Shown here piece after piece: positions 1 to 8,299 of a stretch of DNA of 64,000 bases. Source of the DNA: JANMDS01 sp031430575 (GTDB lineage Bacteria; Pseudomonadota; Gammaproteobacteria; Burkholderiales; Casimicrobiaceae); contig JANPBT010000026.1 in assembly GCA_031430575.1 (NCBI GenBank), positions 102,823 to 166,822 of the forward strand, written 5' to 3'. A program made the translations under genes and the position numbers. Each line of letters opens with the position of its first letter. The stretch's first letter is position 1. The notes under the pieces are model-generated. The model searched no databases. It had not been told where the DNA came from and saw nothing but the letters and a program-made list of their open reading frames with translations.

Positions 1-1237
1 CGCCAGACTGTCCATCCACCGTGCCGCCCATGGGATAACACATTAGGCCTTGCGCCATTGCGGCGCGCTTGAGCTTAGCGTGCAGTTGCTTTTCAGGTGG
101 AAATGGCGCTTTTGTTTTTTGATCCGCAACAAACTCTAAGCCCCAAAAAAAGCCACGTCCACGCACATCGCCGACGTGCGGATGGGCATCAAACGCAGCA
201 TGCAATGCTTCGCCAAACCAAGCACCGTCGCGCGCGACCTTATCAACCAATCCATCTCGTGCGATGACTTTCTGCACCGCAAGCGCAGCAGCGCAGGCGA
301 TCGGATGGCCGAGGTAGGTGTGGCCGTGTTGAAAGTAACCCGTCTTACTACGCAGTACATCTACAACTTTGCCCGATGCGAGCACTGCGCCAATCGGCTG
401 GTAGCCGCCGCCCAAGCCCTTTGCAATCGCCATTAAATCGGGTGATATGCCTTCTTGCGTGCAGGCGTGCAGTGCGCCCGTGCGCCCCATTCCGCACATC
501 ACTTCATCAAGGATAAGCAATGCGCCATGGCGATCACACACTTCGTGCATCGCTTTGAAATAGCCAGGCAACGGCGTTAGTACGCCTGCGGTTGCGCCGC
601 CGATTGTTTCGGCTACAAACGCAATTACGCTGCCTTCGCCATGCGCGCGCATCGCCGCATCTAGTTCATCCGCTAAACGCGCAACATAGGCGACATCACT
701 TTCGCCTTCGCGCCGCTCGCGATACGGATAACAGGGCGACACATGCGTAACGTCAATCAAAATCGGCGCAAACGGCGCGCGCCGCCAGGCATTGCCACCG
801 ATGGCGAGCGCACCCAAAGTATTGCCGTGATAGCTCTGTCGCCGCGCGATGAAGCGGGTGCGTTGCGGCTCGCCTTTATCAACAAAATATTGCCGGGCCA
901 TTTTGAGCGCGGCCTCCATCGCCTCGGAGCCGCCGCTCACGAAATAGGCCTTGCTTTCGGGCGAATTCAATCCCGGCGGCGCGGAGGCGATCAGCGTATC
1001 CGCAAGGGCTTCGGCCACTGCAGTGGAGAAAAAACTCGTGTGCGCGTACGCAAGCGTGTCGATTTGTGCGTGCATCGCCGCGAGCACGTCGGGGTGCGCA
1101 TGACCAAGGCAGGAAACGGCTGCGCCGCCTGATGCATCGATGTAGGTTTTGCCATTCGCATCGGTGAGCGTAATACCACTCCCGCTTACTGCAAGCGGCG
1201 GATTGCTGCGCAAACTACGGTGAAAAACTTGACTCAT
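1..1237 (-). CDS. Class III PLP-dependent aminotransferase (3' end outside window)
   Basis: About 412 codons are present and the reading frame is open to the window edge, so the last few dozen residues of a usual 430-460 aa enzyme are missing. The N-terminus begins MSQVFHRSL and is preceded by AGGGA. Visible family features are the VSGGSEAMEAALKMARQY stretch, SYHGNTLGALAIGG, a LILDEVMCGMGRTG segment carrying the PLP-contacting Asp, and the AIAKGLGGGYQPIGAV segment with the Schiff-base Lys. The family transfers amino groups from omega-amines or amino acids such as beta-alanine or 4-aminobutyrate to keto acids. The substrate cannot be told from sequence. A TAXI binding-protein gene lies upstream on the same strand with a terminator-like hairpin between, so the two may be transcribed separately. 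Confidence 0.88.
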   Translation of the reverse strand, partial: MSQVFHRSLRSNPPLAVSGSGITLTDANGKTYIDASGGAAVSCLGHAHPDVLAAMHAQIDTLAYAHTSFFSTAVAEALADTLIASAPPGLNSPESKAYFVSGGSEAMEAALKMARQYFVDKGEPQRTRFIARRQSYHGNTLGALAIGGNAWRRAPFAPILIDVTHVSPCYPYRERREGESDVAYVARLADELDAAMRAHGEGSVIAFVAETIGGATAGVLTPLPGYFKAMHEVCDRHGALLILDEVMCGMGRTGALHACTQEGISPDLMAIAKGLGGGYQPIGAVLASGKVVDVLRSKTGYFQHGHTYLGHPIACAAALAVQKVIARDGLVDKVARDGAWFGEALHAAFDAHPHVGDVRGRGFFWGLEFVADQKTKAPFPPEKQLHAKLKRAAMAQGLMCYPMGGTVDGQSG

Positions 1238-1249
1238 ATTGTTTCCCTG

Positions 1250-1294
1250 AAAACCAAAACGGGGAGCGTTACCGTTCCCCGTTTTGGTTTTTTT
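1250..1294 (-). terminator. Rho-independent terminator after TAXI gene
   Basis: A long inverted repeat has arms AAACCAAAACGGGGA and TCCCCGTTTTGGTTT around a ten-base centre. It sits between the stop of the TAXI gene and the start of the aminotransferase gene. On the minus strand the final arm ends in a short T-rich stretch; on the plus strand seven T follow, so it could work both ways. Confidence 0.7.
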
Positions 1295-1310
1295 CCAAAC
1301 GAATTGAGCC

Positions 1311-2294
1311 TTACTTCATCCAACCTTTTTCTTTGTAATAGCGCACTGCGCCTTCATGCAGCGGCGCGGTGAGGCCGTCTTTAATCATGCTCTCTGCTTT
1401 AAGTGACGCAAGCGCAGGGTGCAATTTTTTGAGCTCTTCAAAATTATCGAATACTGCTTTCACGATTTGATACACGCTTTCCGCAGGGACTTTTGTCGAT
1501 GTTACAAAGGTAGCCAATACGCCATAAGTTTTGATGTCGTCAGGATTATTCGGATACATTTTTCCTGGAATCACGGCGTGCGCGTAGTAAGGCTTTTCAC
1601 GCACAAGCTTATCAACTTCTGCGCCGGTTACGGCGATGAGCTTCGCTCCGCAAGAGGTGGTTGGGTCTTGCACGTTAGCCGATGGATGGCCAATCGTCCA
1701 CCAAGAGCCGTCGATCTTGCCGTCGCACAACGCTTGGCCGTATTCGTCGCCCTTCAATTCAGAGGCGAGACCAAAATCTTTTAACGTCCAGCCTTTTGCC
1801 GCCACAAATTCTTCAAGCGCCGCGCGCGAGCCAGAGCCTGGGTTGCCCACGTTAAATTTTTTGCCTTTGAAATCATCGAACGATTTTGCGTTCATTTCTT
1901 TGCGCGCCAAGATCGTCATCGGCTCGGCTTGCATTGAAAAAATCGAGCGCAAATCAGAGTGTGCGCCGCCATCTTTAAACGCGCCCGAGCCTTTGGTTGC
2001 ATGAAAATTGATATCTGATTGAGCCACGCCCATATCGAGCTCGCCCGCTTTAATCGTATTCACGTTAAATACCGAGCCGCCGGTAGATTCCACGGAGCAG
2101 CGAATACCATGCTTTGCACGCTCTTTATTCACCAAACGGCAAATCGCACCGCCAGTGGGGTAGTAAACGCCAGTGACACCGCCGGTGCCGATGGTGACGA
2201 ATTTTTGTTGCGCTTGTGCGGGCGCGCTAGTGATTGCGCCGACGGCAATCGCCAAGCTGGCGGCCACTGAGGCAAGCTGTGAAGGTTTTAGCAT
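1311..2294 (-). CDS. TAXI-family TRAP transporter solute-binding protein
   Basis: Periplasmic binding protein of 327 aa. A Sec signal peptide runs to about residue 28 (ASLAIAVGAITSAPAQAQ, cleavage after AQA). The mature protein starts KFVTIGTGGVTGVYYPTGG, the signature of the TAXI (TRAP-associated extracytoplasmic immunogenic) family, followed by the CSVESTGGSVFN segment. Such proteins deliver substrates, in known cases often glutamate-like or dicarboxylate compounds, to fused DctQM-type permeases. No such permease gene lies nearby, so this gene is solitary in the window. The ligand is unknown. The next gene downstream is an aminotransferase on the same strand, which makes an amino-acid-like ligand an attractive but unproved idea. 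Confidence 0.93.
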   Translation of the reverse strand: MLKPSQLASVAASLAIAVGAITSAPAQAQQKFVTIGTGGVTGVYYPTGGAICRLVNKERAKHGIRCSVESTGGSVFNVNTIKAGELDMGVAQSDINFHATKGSGAFKDGGAHSDLRSIFSMQAEPMTILARKEMNAKSFDDFKGKKFNVGNPGSGSRAALEEFVAAKGWTLKDFGLASELKGDEYGQALCDGKIDGSWWTIGHPSANVQDPTTSCGAKLIAVTGAEVDKLVREKPYYAHAVIPGKMYPNNPDDIKTYGVLATFVTSTKVPAESVYQIVKAVFDNFEELKKLHPALASLKAESMIKDGLTAPLHEGAVRYYKEKGWMK

Positions 2295-2431
2295 TGATGT
2301 CTCCTAATATTGATTATTAAATTCTATGTTCAGTATAAAACTATTTACTGCGATTGTTTTTTGAGTTTTGCAGCGTCGTCATTCTCGCGATTTCATATCC
2401 GATTGCTAGAACGGATGGCGTTGTTTAGACC

Positions 2432-2450
2432 AAATCTGCGCCGCAGGTAT
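2432..2450 (-). repeat. Dispersed 19-bp palindromic repeat, 3' of SCO1 gene
   Basis: A full copy of the iterated repeat (reverse orientation, AAATCTGCGCCGCAGGTAT) lies 20 bp after the SCO1-like gene, in the gap before the TAXI gene. Confidence 0.95.
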
Positions 2451-2470
2451 GAAGTAGATTGTGAAACACA

Positions 2471-3073
2471 CTATCGTTGTGCCAACAATTTTTTCAGATC
2501 AGAAGCGAGCTTGGCGACGTCCATCCCGTGTGGGATCATCAAGCGGACACGCCCGTTGCGATCAAAAGCATACGTCATCGTGCTATGGTCAACCGTGTAC
2601 GTTTCAGGCGTCGCACCTTTTGCTTTTTGGAATACGATTTTGAATTCTGCTGCGGCTGCTTTCGTCTGATCGAGTGAGCCGCGAAGCCCCAGAAAGCTCG
2701 GATGAAATGCCGGCACATATTTCGATAGTAATTCTTGCGTATCGCGCTCAGGATCGACCGTAACGAAAAGCGCTTGCACTTCTTTCGCGTCATCGCCTAG
2801 GGCGCCCATCACGTTGGCCCATTGCGCAAGCGTGGCAGGGCAGTAATCAGGGCAGGAGGTAAAGCCAAAACTGATGAGCACGACTTTGCTCTTGAAATCT
2901 GCGAGTGAACGTGGCTTGCCCGTATGATCGGTGAGCGTGAATGATTTTGCAAAGGGTGCACCGGTGATGTCGGTCGCGTTATATTTTTGTGGCGATTCGC
3001 TGCAGCCTACCAATACAAATGCAGCCATCCACGCCCCAAAAAAAGTAAGATACCTGCGGCGCAGATTTGGCAT
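2471..3073 (-). CDS. SCO1/SenC copper chaperone lipoprotein for cytochrome oxidase
   Basis: Membrane-anchored thioredoxin-fold protein, 200 aa, that delivers copper to the CuA site of cytochrome c oxidase subunit II. The copper ligands are visible: Cys74 and Cys78 in FTSCPDYC and His163 in TVDHSTMTY. Residues 1-24 form a lipoprotein signal peptide ending in the lipobox LVGC. Its basic n-region, NLRRRY (residues 3-8), is encoded by a copy of the dispersed repeat at 3050-3068, immediately after the start codon. The gene follows ctaB by 8 bp and is probably cotranscribed with it. The cytochrome oxidase structural genes and ctaA are not in the window. A start at Met16 would lose the charged n-region, so the first ATG is preferred. 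Confidence 0.92.
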   Translation of the reverse strand: MPNLRRRYLTFFGAWMAAFVLVGCSESPQKYNATDITGAPFAKSFTLTDHTGKPRSLADFKSKVVLISFGFTSCPDYCPATLAQWANVMGALGDDAKEVQALFVTVDPERDTQELLSKYVPAFHPSFLGLRGSLDQTKAAAAEFKIVFQKAKGATPETYTVDHSTMTYAFDRNGRVRLMIPHGMDVAKLASDLKKLLAQR

Positions 3074-3081
3074 TTTTAGGT

Positions 3082-3972
3082 TCAGATCTTTACGTAATGA
3101 TCGATGAGCAGCGCTGCGAAAAGCAGCATGAGATACAAGATCGAAAATTTGAACGTCTTGCGGGCGAGGGCATCCGAGTAATTGCGATAAAGCGCGACGA
3201 CGTAAGCCAAAAACGCCGCGCCGAGGGCAAGCGCAGCACCCGCGTAAAGCAACCCGCTCGCGCCGATCGCGACCGGAAGCATCGTCGCAGCGACGGTGAG
3301 CACCGTATAAAAAATCATATGCAGCCGTGTGTATTCTGAGCCGTGGGTCACGGGCAACATCGGCAAGCCAGATTTTTTGTAGTCTTCAACGCGGTAGAGC
3401 GCGAGCGCCCAAAAGTGGGGCGGTGTCCACAAAAAAATAATCAGCACGAGCACCCACGCCATCGGGGCAATATCGTTGGTGATCGCGGCCCAACCGAGCA
3501 TGGGCGGCATCGCGCCACTGGCGCCGCCGATGACGATATTTTGGGGTGTGCGTGGCTTCAGCCAAAGCGTGTAGATAAACGCATAGCCGAAAAATGTGAG
3601 CAGGGTAAGCAGCATGGTGAGCACATTGACCCACGCGCACAAAATTCCAGAGCCCAATGCGCCTAACACACACGCAAAAATAATCGTCTCCGCCGGCGAG
3701 ACCGCGCCCGAGGCAGATGCCCGCCACGAGGTGCGCTTCATTTTTGCGTCGGTTGCCGCTTCGAGTAGGCAATTCACCGTAAATGCGCTCGCTGCGAGCA
3801 GCCAAATCCCGAGTGCGGCCAGCAGCACGGTTTTGATCGGCGGTACCTGCGGCGCAGAAACGGCCAAATACATGCCAATGATTGACGTAAAGACGGCAAG
3901 TGCGGTCACGCGCGGCTTGGTGAGCGCGAGAAATTGTTTGAACCGGGAGGGCTGAGCAGCGGTGATGTCCAC
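3082..3972 (-). CDS. ctaB: Protohaem IX farnesyltransferase (haem O synthase)
   Basis: Integral membrane UbiA-family prenyltransferase, 296 aa, that attaches farnesyl to haem B to give haem O for cytochrome oxidase. The first Asp-rich region is recognisable as NCLLEAATDAKMKRTS, which keeps the family pattern N-x(8)-D-x-x-M-x-R-T. Later segments such as IWLLAASAF, LKPRTPQNIVIGGASGAMPP and FLWTPPHFWALAL are typical of CtaB. About nine hydrophobic segments are present. The periplasmic loop after the first membrane segment carries SAPQVPP, encoded by a dispersed-repeat copy at 3843-3859. This is the first gene of a ctaB-SCO1 pair and diverges from the hydrolase gene. Confidence 0.96.
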   Translation of the reverse strand: MDITAAQPSRFKQFLALTKPRVTALAVFTSIIGMYLAVSAPQVPPIKTVLLAALGIWLLAASAFTVNCLLEAATDAKMKRTSWRASASGAVSPAETIIFACVLGALGSGILCAWVNVLTMLLTLLTFFGYAFIYTLWLKPRTPQNIVIGGASGAMPPMLGWAAITNDIAPMAWVLVLIIFLWTPPHFWALALYRVEDYKKSGLPMLPVTHGSEYTRLHMIFYTVLTVAATMLPVAIGASGLLYAGAALALGAAFLAYVVALYRNYSDALARKTFKFSILYLMLLFAALLIDHYVKI

Positions 3973-4031
3973 GTCGTGAATTTTAGTCGCAGAGGCTTAA
4001 AATTGAAGCGTTCCAATTGAGAAAACTCCCA

Positions 4032-4721
4032 ATGATTTCGACCCAATGGATTTCCATCGCTAACGGCGCAGGCGCGCAGACTGACGCCTACCTCGCGCTT
4101 CCGCCCGGCGGCCGCGGGCCAGCCCTGCTGCTTTTTCAAGAGATTTTTGGCGTCAATCGGCATATTCGAGCCGTGGCAGATCAATACGCAGCGGCGGGCT
4201 ACGTGGTGCTTGCGCCCGATATTTTTTGGGCGCAAGAAAAGCGGGTCGAGCTTGGTTATGAGGGCGAAGATTTGCCTCGTGCTTATGCCTTCATGAATGG
4301 TTGCGCACAAGATCCGTTGATTGCAGATATTCAGGCTTACGCCGCCGCGCTGCGGGCGCGCCCTGAAATTTCTGGGCCGCGTCTCGGCGCAGTGGGCTAC
4401 TGCATGGGCGGGCGCATGGCGTATTTCGCTGCAGCGCACGCGAACGCTACCGCAAGCGTTTGCTACTACGGCGGGCGAATTCAAGATAATCTGCAGCTTG
4501 CCGCGCAAGTCAAGAGCGCACTGCAATTTCACTATGGGTCAAAAGACGGCATGATTCCGCCGGAGGCGGTTGACGCCGTGCGCGCCGCTCACCCAAACGC
4601 AGATGTAAACGTCTACGACGCAGATCATGGTTTCAATTGTTGGGATCGGGGTACGTTTGACGCGCCCGCCGCGCGTGTCGCTCTGGCCCGTTCGTTAGAA
4701 TTTTTGGCCGAACATTTGTAG
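4032..4721 (+). CDS. Dienelactone hydrolase family protein
   Basis: Cytoplasmic alpha/beta hydrolase of 229 aa. The catalytic triad of the dienelactone hydrolase family is in place: nucleophile Cys124 in GYCMGG, Asp172 in GSKDGMIP, His199 in YDADHGFN, plus Glu37 in the LLLFQEIFGVN motif that activates the cysteine. Family members hydrolyse dienelactones in chlorocatechol breakdown or act on other esters and lactones. No chlorocatechol genes are nearby, so a general carboxymethylenebutenolidase-like role is the safe reading. The ATG start was chosen because it begins the conserved MISTQWI segment; an in-frame TTG lies 15 bp earlier. Confidence 0.92.
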   Translation: MISTQWISIANGAGAQTDAYLALPPGGRGPALLLFQEIFGVNRHIRAVADQYAAAGYVVLAPDIFWAQEKRVELGYEGEDLPRAYAFMNGCAQDPLIADIQAYAAALRARPEISGPRLGAVGYCMGGRMAYFAAAHANATASVCYYGGRIQDNLQLAAQVKSALQFHYGSKDGMIPPEAVDAVRAAHPNADVNVYDADHGFNCWDRGTFDAPAARVALARSLEFLAEHL

Positions 4722-4731
4722 AAAATGGCGC

Positions 4732-4792
4732 TTACCTGCGGCGCAGATTTTTTTGCAATGCGGTTTGGTGCCCAAATCTGCGCCGCAGGTAT
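4732..4792. repeat. Inverted pair of dispersed repeats between convergent genes
   Basis: Two full repeat copies face each other at 4732-4750 and 4774-4792, giving a perfect stem of about 17 bp with a loop of some 23 bases. A run of seven T overlaps the end of the left arm. The pair lies just after the dienelactone hydrolase stop and could terminate transcription of that gene. Confidence 0.9.
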
Positions 4793-4817
4793 TTCGGTCA
4801 TTCAGTCATAAGCCGAC

Positions 4818-4845
4818 AAAAAAGCCCGCATTGCGCGGGCTTTTT
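4818..4845. terminator. Bidirectional Rho-independent terminator after rplY
   Basis: The stem AAAAAGCCCGC / GCGGGCTTTTT closes on a five-base loop and has A and T runs on its two sides. It lies about 25 bp past the rplY stop on the minus strand. Confidence 0.85.
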
Positions 4846-4870
4846 GTTTAAGTGATGCTTGCGATTGAGA

Positions 4871-5563
4871 CTACTTCTTTGCAGCAGGCTTGGCAGCGGG
4901 TTTCGCACCCGGGGCTTTGGCATCGGCAGGCGCTTTTTGAGCGGACGCAGGTACGTCAGCCGCAGCAGGCGCGGCAGTCGCGGTGTCGTCCACTTCTTTC
5001 GGTGGCGCAGCGTTAGCGACCGCTGGGTTTTTCTGGTTACGGCCAAGTACCAAGGTGACGCCTGCTGGCAACGTCATGTCGTCGGTATGGAAAGAGTGGC
5101 CAAGCTCCAGCGCCGAGAGATCGACTGCGATGAACTGCGGCAAATCTTTTGGCAAGCACGATACTTCCACTTCGGTCATCACGTGTGAGACCAGCGCTTT
5201 GCCGACCTTCACCGCAGGTGAATTTTCTTGGCCAGAGAAGTGCAGCGGCACTTTCATGTGAATCTTTTGATTTGGATCGACGCGCTGAAAATCGATATGC
5301 AATACGAGCTGCTTGAACGGATGGTATTGCACATCGCGCAAGAGCACTTGCCCTTTTTCTGCGCCGACAGTCAGATTCAAAATTGAAGAGTGAAACTCTT
5401 CTTTCTTGAGCGCATGCCAGAGCGCGTTGTGGTCAAACTCAACGTTTTTTGGGGCAGAAGTACCGCCATAGACGATGCCTGGCACGCGGCCAGAAAGACG
5501 CAGACGGCGGCTCGCACCCGTTCCTTGCGTTGCCCGATCAAAGGCGGAAAATTCGATAGTCAT
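4871..5563 (-). CDS. rplY: 50S ribosomal protein L25/general stress protein Ctc
   Basis: Protein of 230 aa that binds 5S rRNA in the large ribosomal subunit. The N-terminal L25 domain (about residues 5-95) includes RLRLSGRVPGIVYGG and HPFKQLVLHIDFQRV. The TL5/Ctc beta-domain follows to about residue 185, with the EVEVSCLPKDLPQFIAVDLS segment. The last 45 residues are a low-complexity Ala/Pro/Lys tail, common in betaproteobacterial L25. It is downstream of prs in the same direction, the usual order, but pth is not next to it. No dispersed repeat lies in this gene. Confidence 0.96.
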   Translation of the reverse strand: MTIEFSAFDRATQGTGASRRLRLSGRVPGIVYGGTSAPKNVEFDHNALWHALKKEEFHSSILNLTVGAEKGQVLLRDVQYHPFKQLVLHIDFQRVDPNQKIHMKVPLHFSGQENSPAVKVGKALVSHVMTEVEVSCLPKDLPQFIAVDLSALELGHSFHTDDMTLPAGVTLVLGRNQKNPAVANAAPPKEVDDTATAAPAAADVPASAQKAPADAKAPGAKPAAKPAAKK

Positions 5564-5620
5564 TTAGAAACTCCAAGTCGTTAAATAAATTCGCGACGCA
5601 CCGCGACCAGTGCGAAACGA

Positions 5621-5645
5621 CACTTCATCAAAAAGTGATGAAGTG
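5621..5645. repeat. Perfect hairpin in the prs-rplY gap
   Basis: CACTTCATCA and TGATGAAGTG form a perfect ten-base-pair stem around AAAAG. There is no T run in the minus-strand direction of transcription, so an mRNA structure in the rplY leader is more likely than a terminator. The function is unknown. Confidence 0.5.
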
Positions 5646-5712
5646 AGCGGTAGACAGTAGCTTTTTCAACGCCACAACCCACGGCTCACTGCTCACTGCT
5701 TAAAAAAACCAA

Positions 5713-6666
5713 TTACTGATCAGAAAACAGACTCGAAATTGAATCTTCATTACTCACCCGCTGCAAGCTCTCGGCGAGCAGCTGGGCACACGAAACAACA
5801 CGAATTTTGGGGCAAAGCAATGATTCATTATTGAGCGGAATCGTGTCGGTGACCACTAACTCATCAAGTGAAGAGGCCGCAATTCGTTGCGCCGCACCAC
5901 CAGAGAGAACGGCATGCGTACAGTAAGCGAGCACTCGCTTAGCGCCACGATCTTTAAGCGCTTCCGCAGCTTTGCAGAGCGTGTTGGCGGTATCGACGAT
6001 ATCGTCCATGATGACGCAGGAGCGGCCGTCAACTTCGCCGATGATATTCATGACTTCGGCCACGTTTGCTTTTGGGCGGCGCTTATCAATGATGGCAAGC
6101 TCGGTATCGAGCTGCTTGGCGATTGCGCGTGCCCGCACGACGCCGCCGACATCGGGCGAGACGATCATGATGTTTTGGTGCTTTTGCTTCCATAAATCGG
6201 CGAGCAAAATCGGCGTAGCGTAAATGTTATCGACCGGAATATTGAAAAACCCTTGGATCTGGTCTGCGTGTAAATCCATCATCAATACGCGATTGACGCC
6301 AACGCCGGTCAGCATATCCGCGACAACTCTCGCGGTAATTGGCACGCGCGCCGAGCGCGGGCGGCGATCTTGGCGGGCGTAGCCGTAATAGGGCATTGCT
6401 GCGGTTATCCGGCCCGCGGATGCGCGCTTCAGCGCATCGGCCATGATGACCAACTCCATCAAATTGTTATTGGTTGGCGCGCAAGTGCTTTGTAGAATGA
6501 AAACGTCTTTTCCGCGCACGTTTTCTTGCAGCTCGACCATCGTTTCGCCGTCGGAAAAAGTGCCGACTTGCGCTCGCCCCAGCGATATGCCCAAATGCTC
6601 TGCGACCGCGTGTGCCAGACGGGGATTGGCATTCCCCGTAAAAATCATCATGTTGTTTGAACTCAT
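5713..6666 (-). CDS. prs: Ribose-phosphate pyrophosphokinase (PRPP synthase)
   Basis: Cytoplasmic enzyme, 317 aa, that makes PRPP from ribose 5-phosphate and ATP for nucleotide, His, Trp and NAD synthesis. The start was set at MSSNNMMIFTGNANP, which matches the family N-terminus. The open frame extends much further upstream but would run through the tRNA gene. Visible motifs are GTFSDGETMVELQENVRG, the MPYYGYARQDRR loop with the catalytic region, and the PRPP-binding site VIMDDIVDTANT. Upstream lie a terminator and tRNA-Gln, and rplY follows. This tRNA-prs-rplY order is common in betaproteobacteria, although the usual ispE upstream is replaced here by kynU. Confidence 0.97.
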   Translation of the reverse strand: MSSNNMMIFTGNANPRLAHAVAEHLGISLGRAQVGTFSDGETMVELQENVRGKDVFILQSTCAPTNNNLMELVIMADALKRASAGRITAAMPYYGYARQDRRPRSARVPITARVVADMLTGVGVNRVLMMDLHADQIQGFFNIPVDNIYATPILLADLWKQKHQNIMIVSPDVGGVVRARAIAKQLDTELAIIDKRRPKANVAEVMNIIGEVDGRSCVIMDDIVDTANTLCKAAEALKDRGAKRVLAYCTHAVLSGGAAQRIAASSLDELVVTDTIPLNNESLLCPKIRVVSCAQLLAESLQRVSNEDSISSLFSDQ

Positions 6667-6713
6667 GGGTCTGACGGGGGGCGCGAGCAAGGGGTCGGTG
6701 GGGGATTTGCTGA

Positions 6714-6745
6714 GAAAAATAAAGCCGCAAAGCGAAATGCGGCTT
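6714..6745 (-). terminator. Terminator after tRNA-Gln
   Basis: On the minus strand AAGCCGCA and TGCGGCTT pair around a short TTTCGCTT loop and are followed by TATTTTT. It lies between tRNA-Gln and the prs start, so prs probably has its own promoter or depends on readthrough. Confidence 0.75.
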
Positions 6746-6757
6746 ACAGCAAAAAAA

Positions 6758-6834
6758 TGGCAGGGGCAGAAGGACTCGAACCTACGCATGCCGGAATCAA
6801 AATCCGGTGCCTTAACCAGCTTGGCGATGCCCCT
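6758..6834 (-). tRNA. tRNA-Gln (anticodon TTG)
   Basis: The 77-base gene includes an encoded CCA end. The acceptor stem pairs AGGGGCA with TGCCCCT and the discriminator is G. The anticodon stem is CCGGA/TCCGG around the loop TTTTGAT, giving anticodon TTG, which reads CAA and CAG. The T arm contains GTTCGAGTC. Confidence 0.97.
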
Positions 6835-6947
6835 ATCAGCCCGATAGTATAGCGCGAAAAAGAGGTGAGAAGCAATCGATGGGCTTGCGCTAACGCCCGA
6901 AATGTTGCGGCGCGGCAAATTTGCAATGAGCGTAGTTTTTATGCACG

Positions 6948-6965
6948 AATCTGCGCCGCAGGTAT
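6948..6965 (-). repeat. Dispersed repeat 3' of kynU
   Basis: A full reverse-orientation repeat copy lies directly after the kynU terminator hairpin, in the 150 bp between kynU and tRNA-Gln. Confidence 0.95.
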
Positions 6966-6968
6966 GTC

Positions 6969-7004
6969 AAAAAGGCCGAATCGCGTTAGGTTACGGCCTT
7001 TTTT
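6969..7004 (-). terminator. Terminator overlapping the kynU stop
   Basis: Arms AAAAAGGCCG and CGGCCTTTTT surround the end of kynU, so that the stop codon is in the loop. The minus-strand arm ends in five T. Confidence 0.65.
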
Positions 7005-8233
7005 TGCAAAAATTCGGGCGAATTCCACGCCTGCGTGCGCATAACGTCGCCCAAAATCGCGATGCTGTTGACGACTTCTTCATGCGATACATACAGCGGC
7101 GCAAAGCCAAAGCGCAATATATCGGGCGCACGAAAATCGCCAATCACTCCGCGCGCGATCAGCGCCTGCATGATCGCATAGCCTTGGGGATGCGTGAGCG
7201 CAACCTGACTGCCCCGCAAAAGAGCATCGCGCGGGCTCGCCAGCCCAAAGCCGTAGCCCGCGAGCTGCGCATCAAAGGTCTCGATGAAGAGTGACGTCAG
7301 AGAGATGCTTTTTTGTCGCAACGTTTGCATCGCTACGCCGTCGTAGGCTGCGAGTGCGGCTTCCAGCGCAATCAACGAGAGCTGCGCGGCGGTGCCCACG
7401 AGCAAGCGATCAAGCCTCGGGTGGGGCTGGTAATCTTGGGTGAACGCAAACGGCGCGGCATGCCCGTGCCAGCCGTGAAGCGGTTGCGTTGTCGCGGCAA
7501 TCAAATCTTCGCATACGTATACGAACGCCGGTGCGCCGGGCCCACCGTTTAAATATTTGTAGCCGCAGCCGACGGCGTAATCCACCTGCCAGGCACTCAA
7601 TTGCACAGGGATCACTCCAGCAGTGTGCGCCAAATCCCAGATGATTTTTCCACCCACTGCATGCGTTAGCGCGGTAACGCGATGCATATCAAGCATCTGC
7701 CCGGTTTTGTAATGCACGTGAGTGAGTGCCACGGCGCATAGCGACGCACCGACGTTCGCAATTACCGCTTCAATATTTGATTGATCGGCCAGCACAATTT
7801 TCTTGCCGTAAAGCGCTGCGGTGCTTTGCGTGATGTAGGCATCCGTTGGGAAATTGCCTTCTTCGCAGATGATCGTGTCGCGCGCGGGCGCCTCGGCCGA
7901 TGACGCAATCGCCGCACACAACACTTTAAACAAATTGATCGAGGTTGAATCGCAGGCGATGACTTCATTAGGTTTTGCGCCGATCAGCGAGGCAATCTTT
8001 TCGCCGACGCGTTGCGGCGCGGGGTACCAATCGGCATCATTCCACGAGCGAATGAGGCCAACGCCCCACTCTTCGACGACGGCCTTCTGCAATCGCGCCG
8101 CAACGCCAATTGGCAGCGCACCGAGAGAATTCCCGTCGAGATAAATCACGCCAGCGGGGAGCGAAAAGCGGGCACGGGTGAAAGCGAGCGGGTCGCGCGC
8201 ATCGAGATCGCGGGCGTGGTCGAGCGCGTTCAT
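6986..8233 (-). CDS. kynU: Kynureninase
   Basis: PLP enzyme, 415 aa, that cleaves kynurenine to anthranilate and alanine in tryptophan breakdown. The N-terminal SLPAGVIYLDGNSLGALP and the central IIWDLAHTAGVIPVQL are kynureninase signatures. The PLP-binding Lys is in VGCGYKYLNGGPGAPAF. The C-terminus has the LRFGFAPLYVSHEEV segment seen across the family. Length is normal. The usual partner genes for tryptophan dioxygenase and kynurenine formamidase are not in the window, so the gene appears detached from a kynABU operon. The CoA-transferase genes upstream run in the same direction after a gap of about 65 bp. Confidence 0.95.
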   Translation of the reverse strand: MNALDHARDLDARDPLAFTRARFSLPAGVIYLDGNSLGALPIGVAARLQKAVVEEWGVGLIRSWNDADWYPAPQRVGEKIASLIGAKPNEVIACDSTSINLFKVLCAAIASSAEAPARDTIICEEGNFPTDAYITQSTAALYGKKIVLADQSNIEAVIANVGASLCAVALTHVHYKTGQMLDMHRVTALTHAVGGKIIWDLAHTAGVIPVQLSAWQVDYAVGCGYKYLNGGPGAPAFVYVCEDLIAATTQPLHGWHGHAAPFAFTQDYQPHPRLDRLLVGTAAQLSLIALEAALAAYDGVAMQTLRQKSISLTSLFIETFDAQLAGYGFGLASPRDALLRGSQVALTHPQGYAIMQALIARGVIGDFRAPDILRFGFAPLYVSHEEVVNSIAILGDVMRTQAWNSPEFLQKKAVT

Positions 8234-8299
8234 TAAATTGGCGGTAAGGGCGAGGGCTTGGCAACGGGCAATTTTGTGCCGCAGGGTTTGTGATTCATG

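Noticed and set aside
3906..4532. 208-codon minus-strand frame over the dienelactone hydrolase gene
   Set aside because: It is antisense to a gene with an intact catalytic triad, and its product shows no recognisable domain; it reflects GC-rich codon bias.
6667..6918. Longer prs reading frame starting upstream
   Set aside because: The extension runs through a terminator and the tRNA-Gln gene; the conserved PRPP synthase N-terminus begins at 6666.
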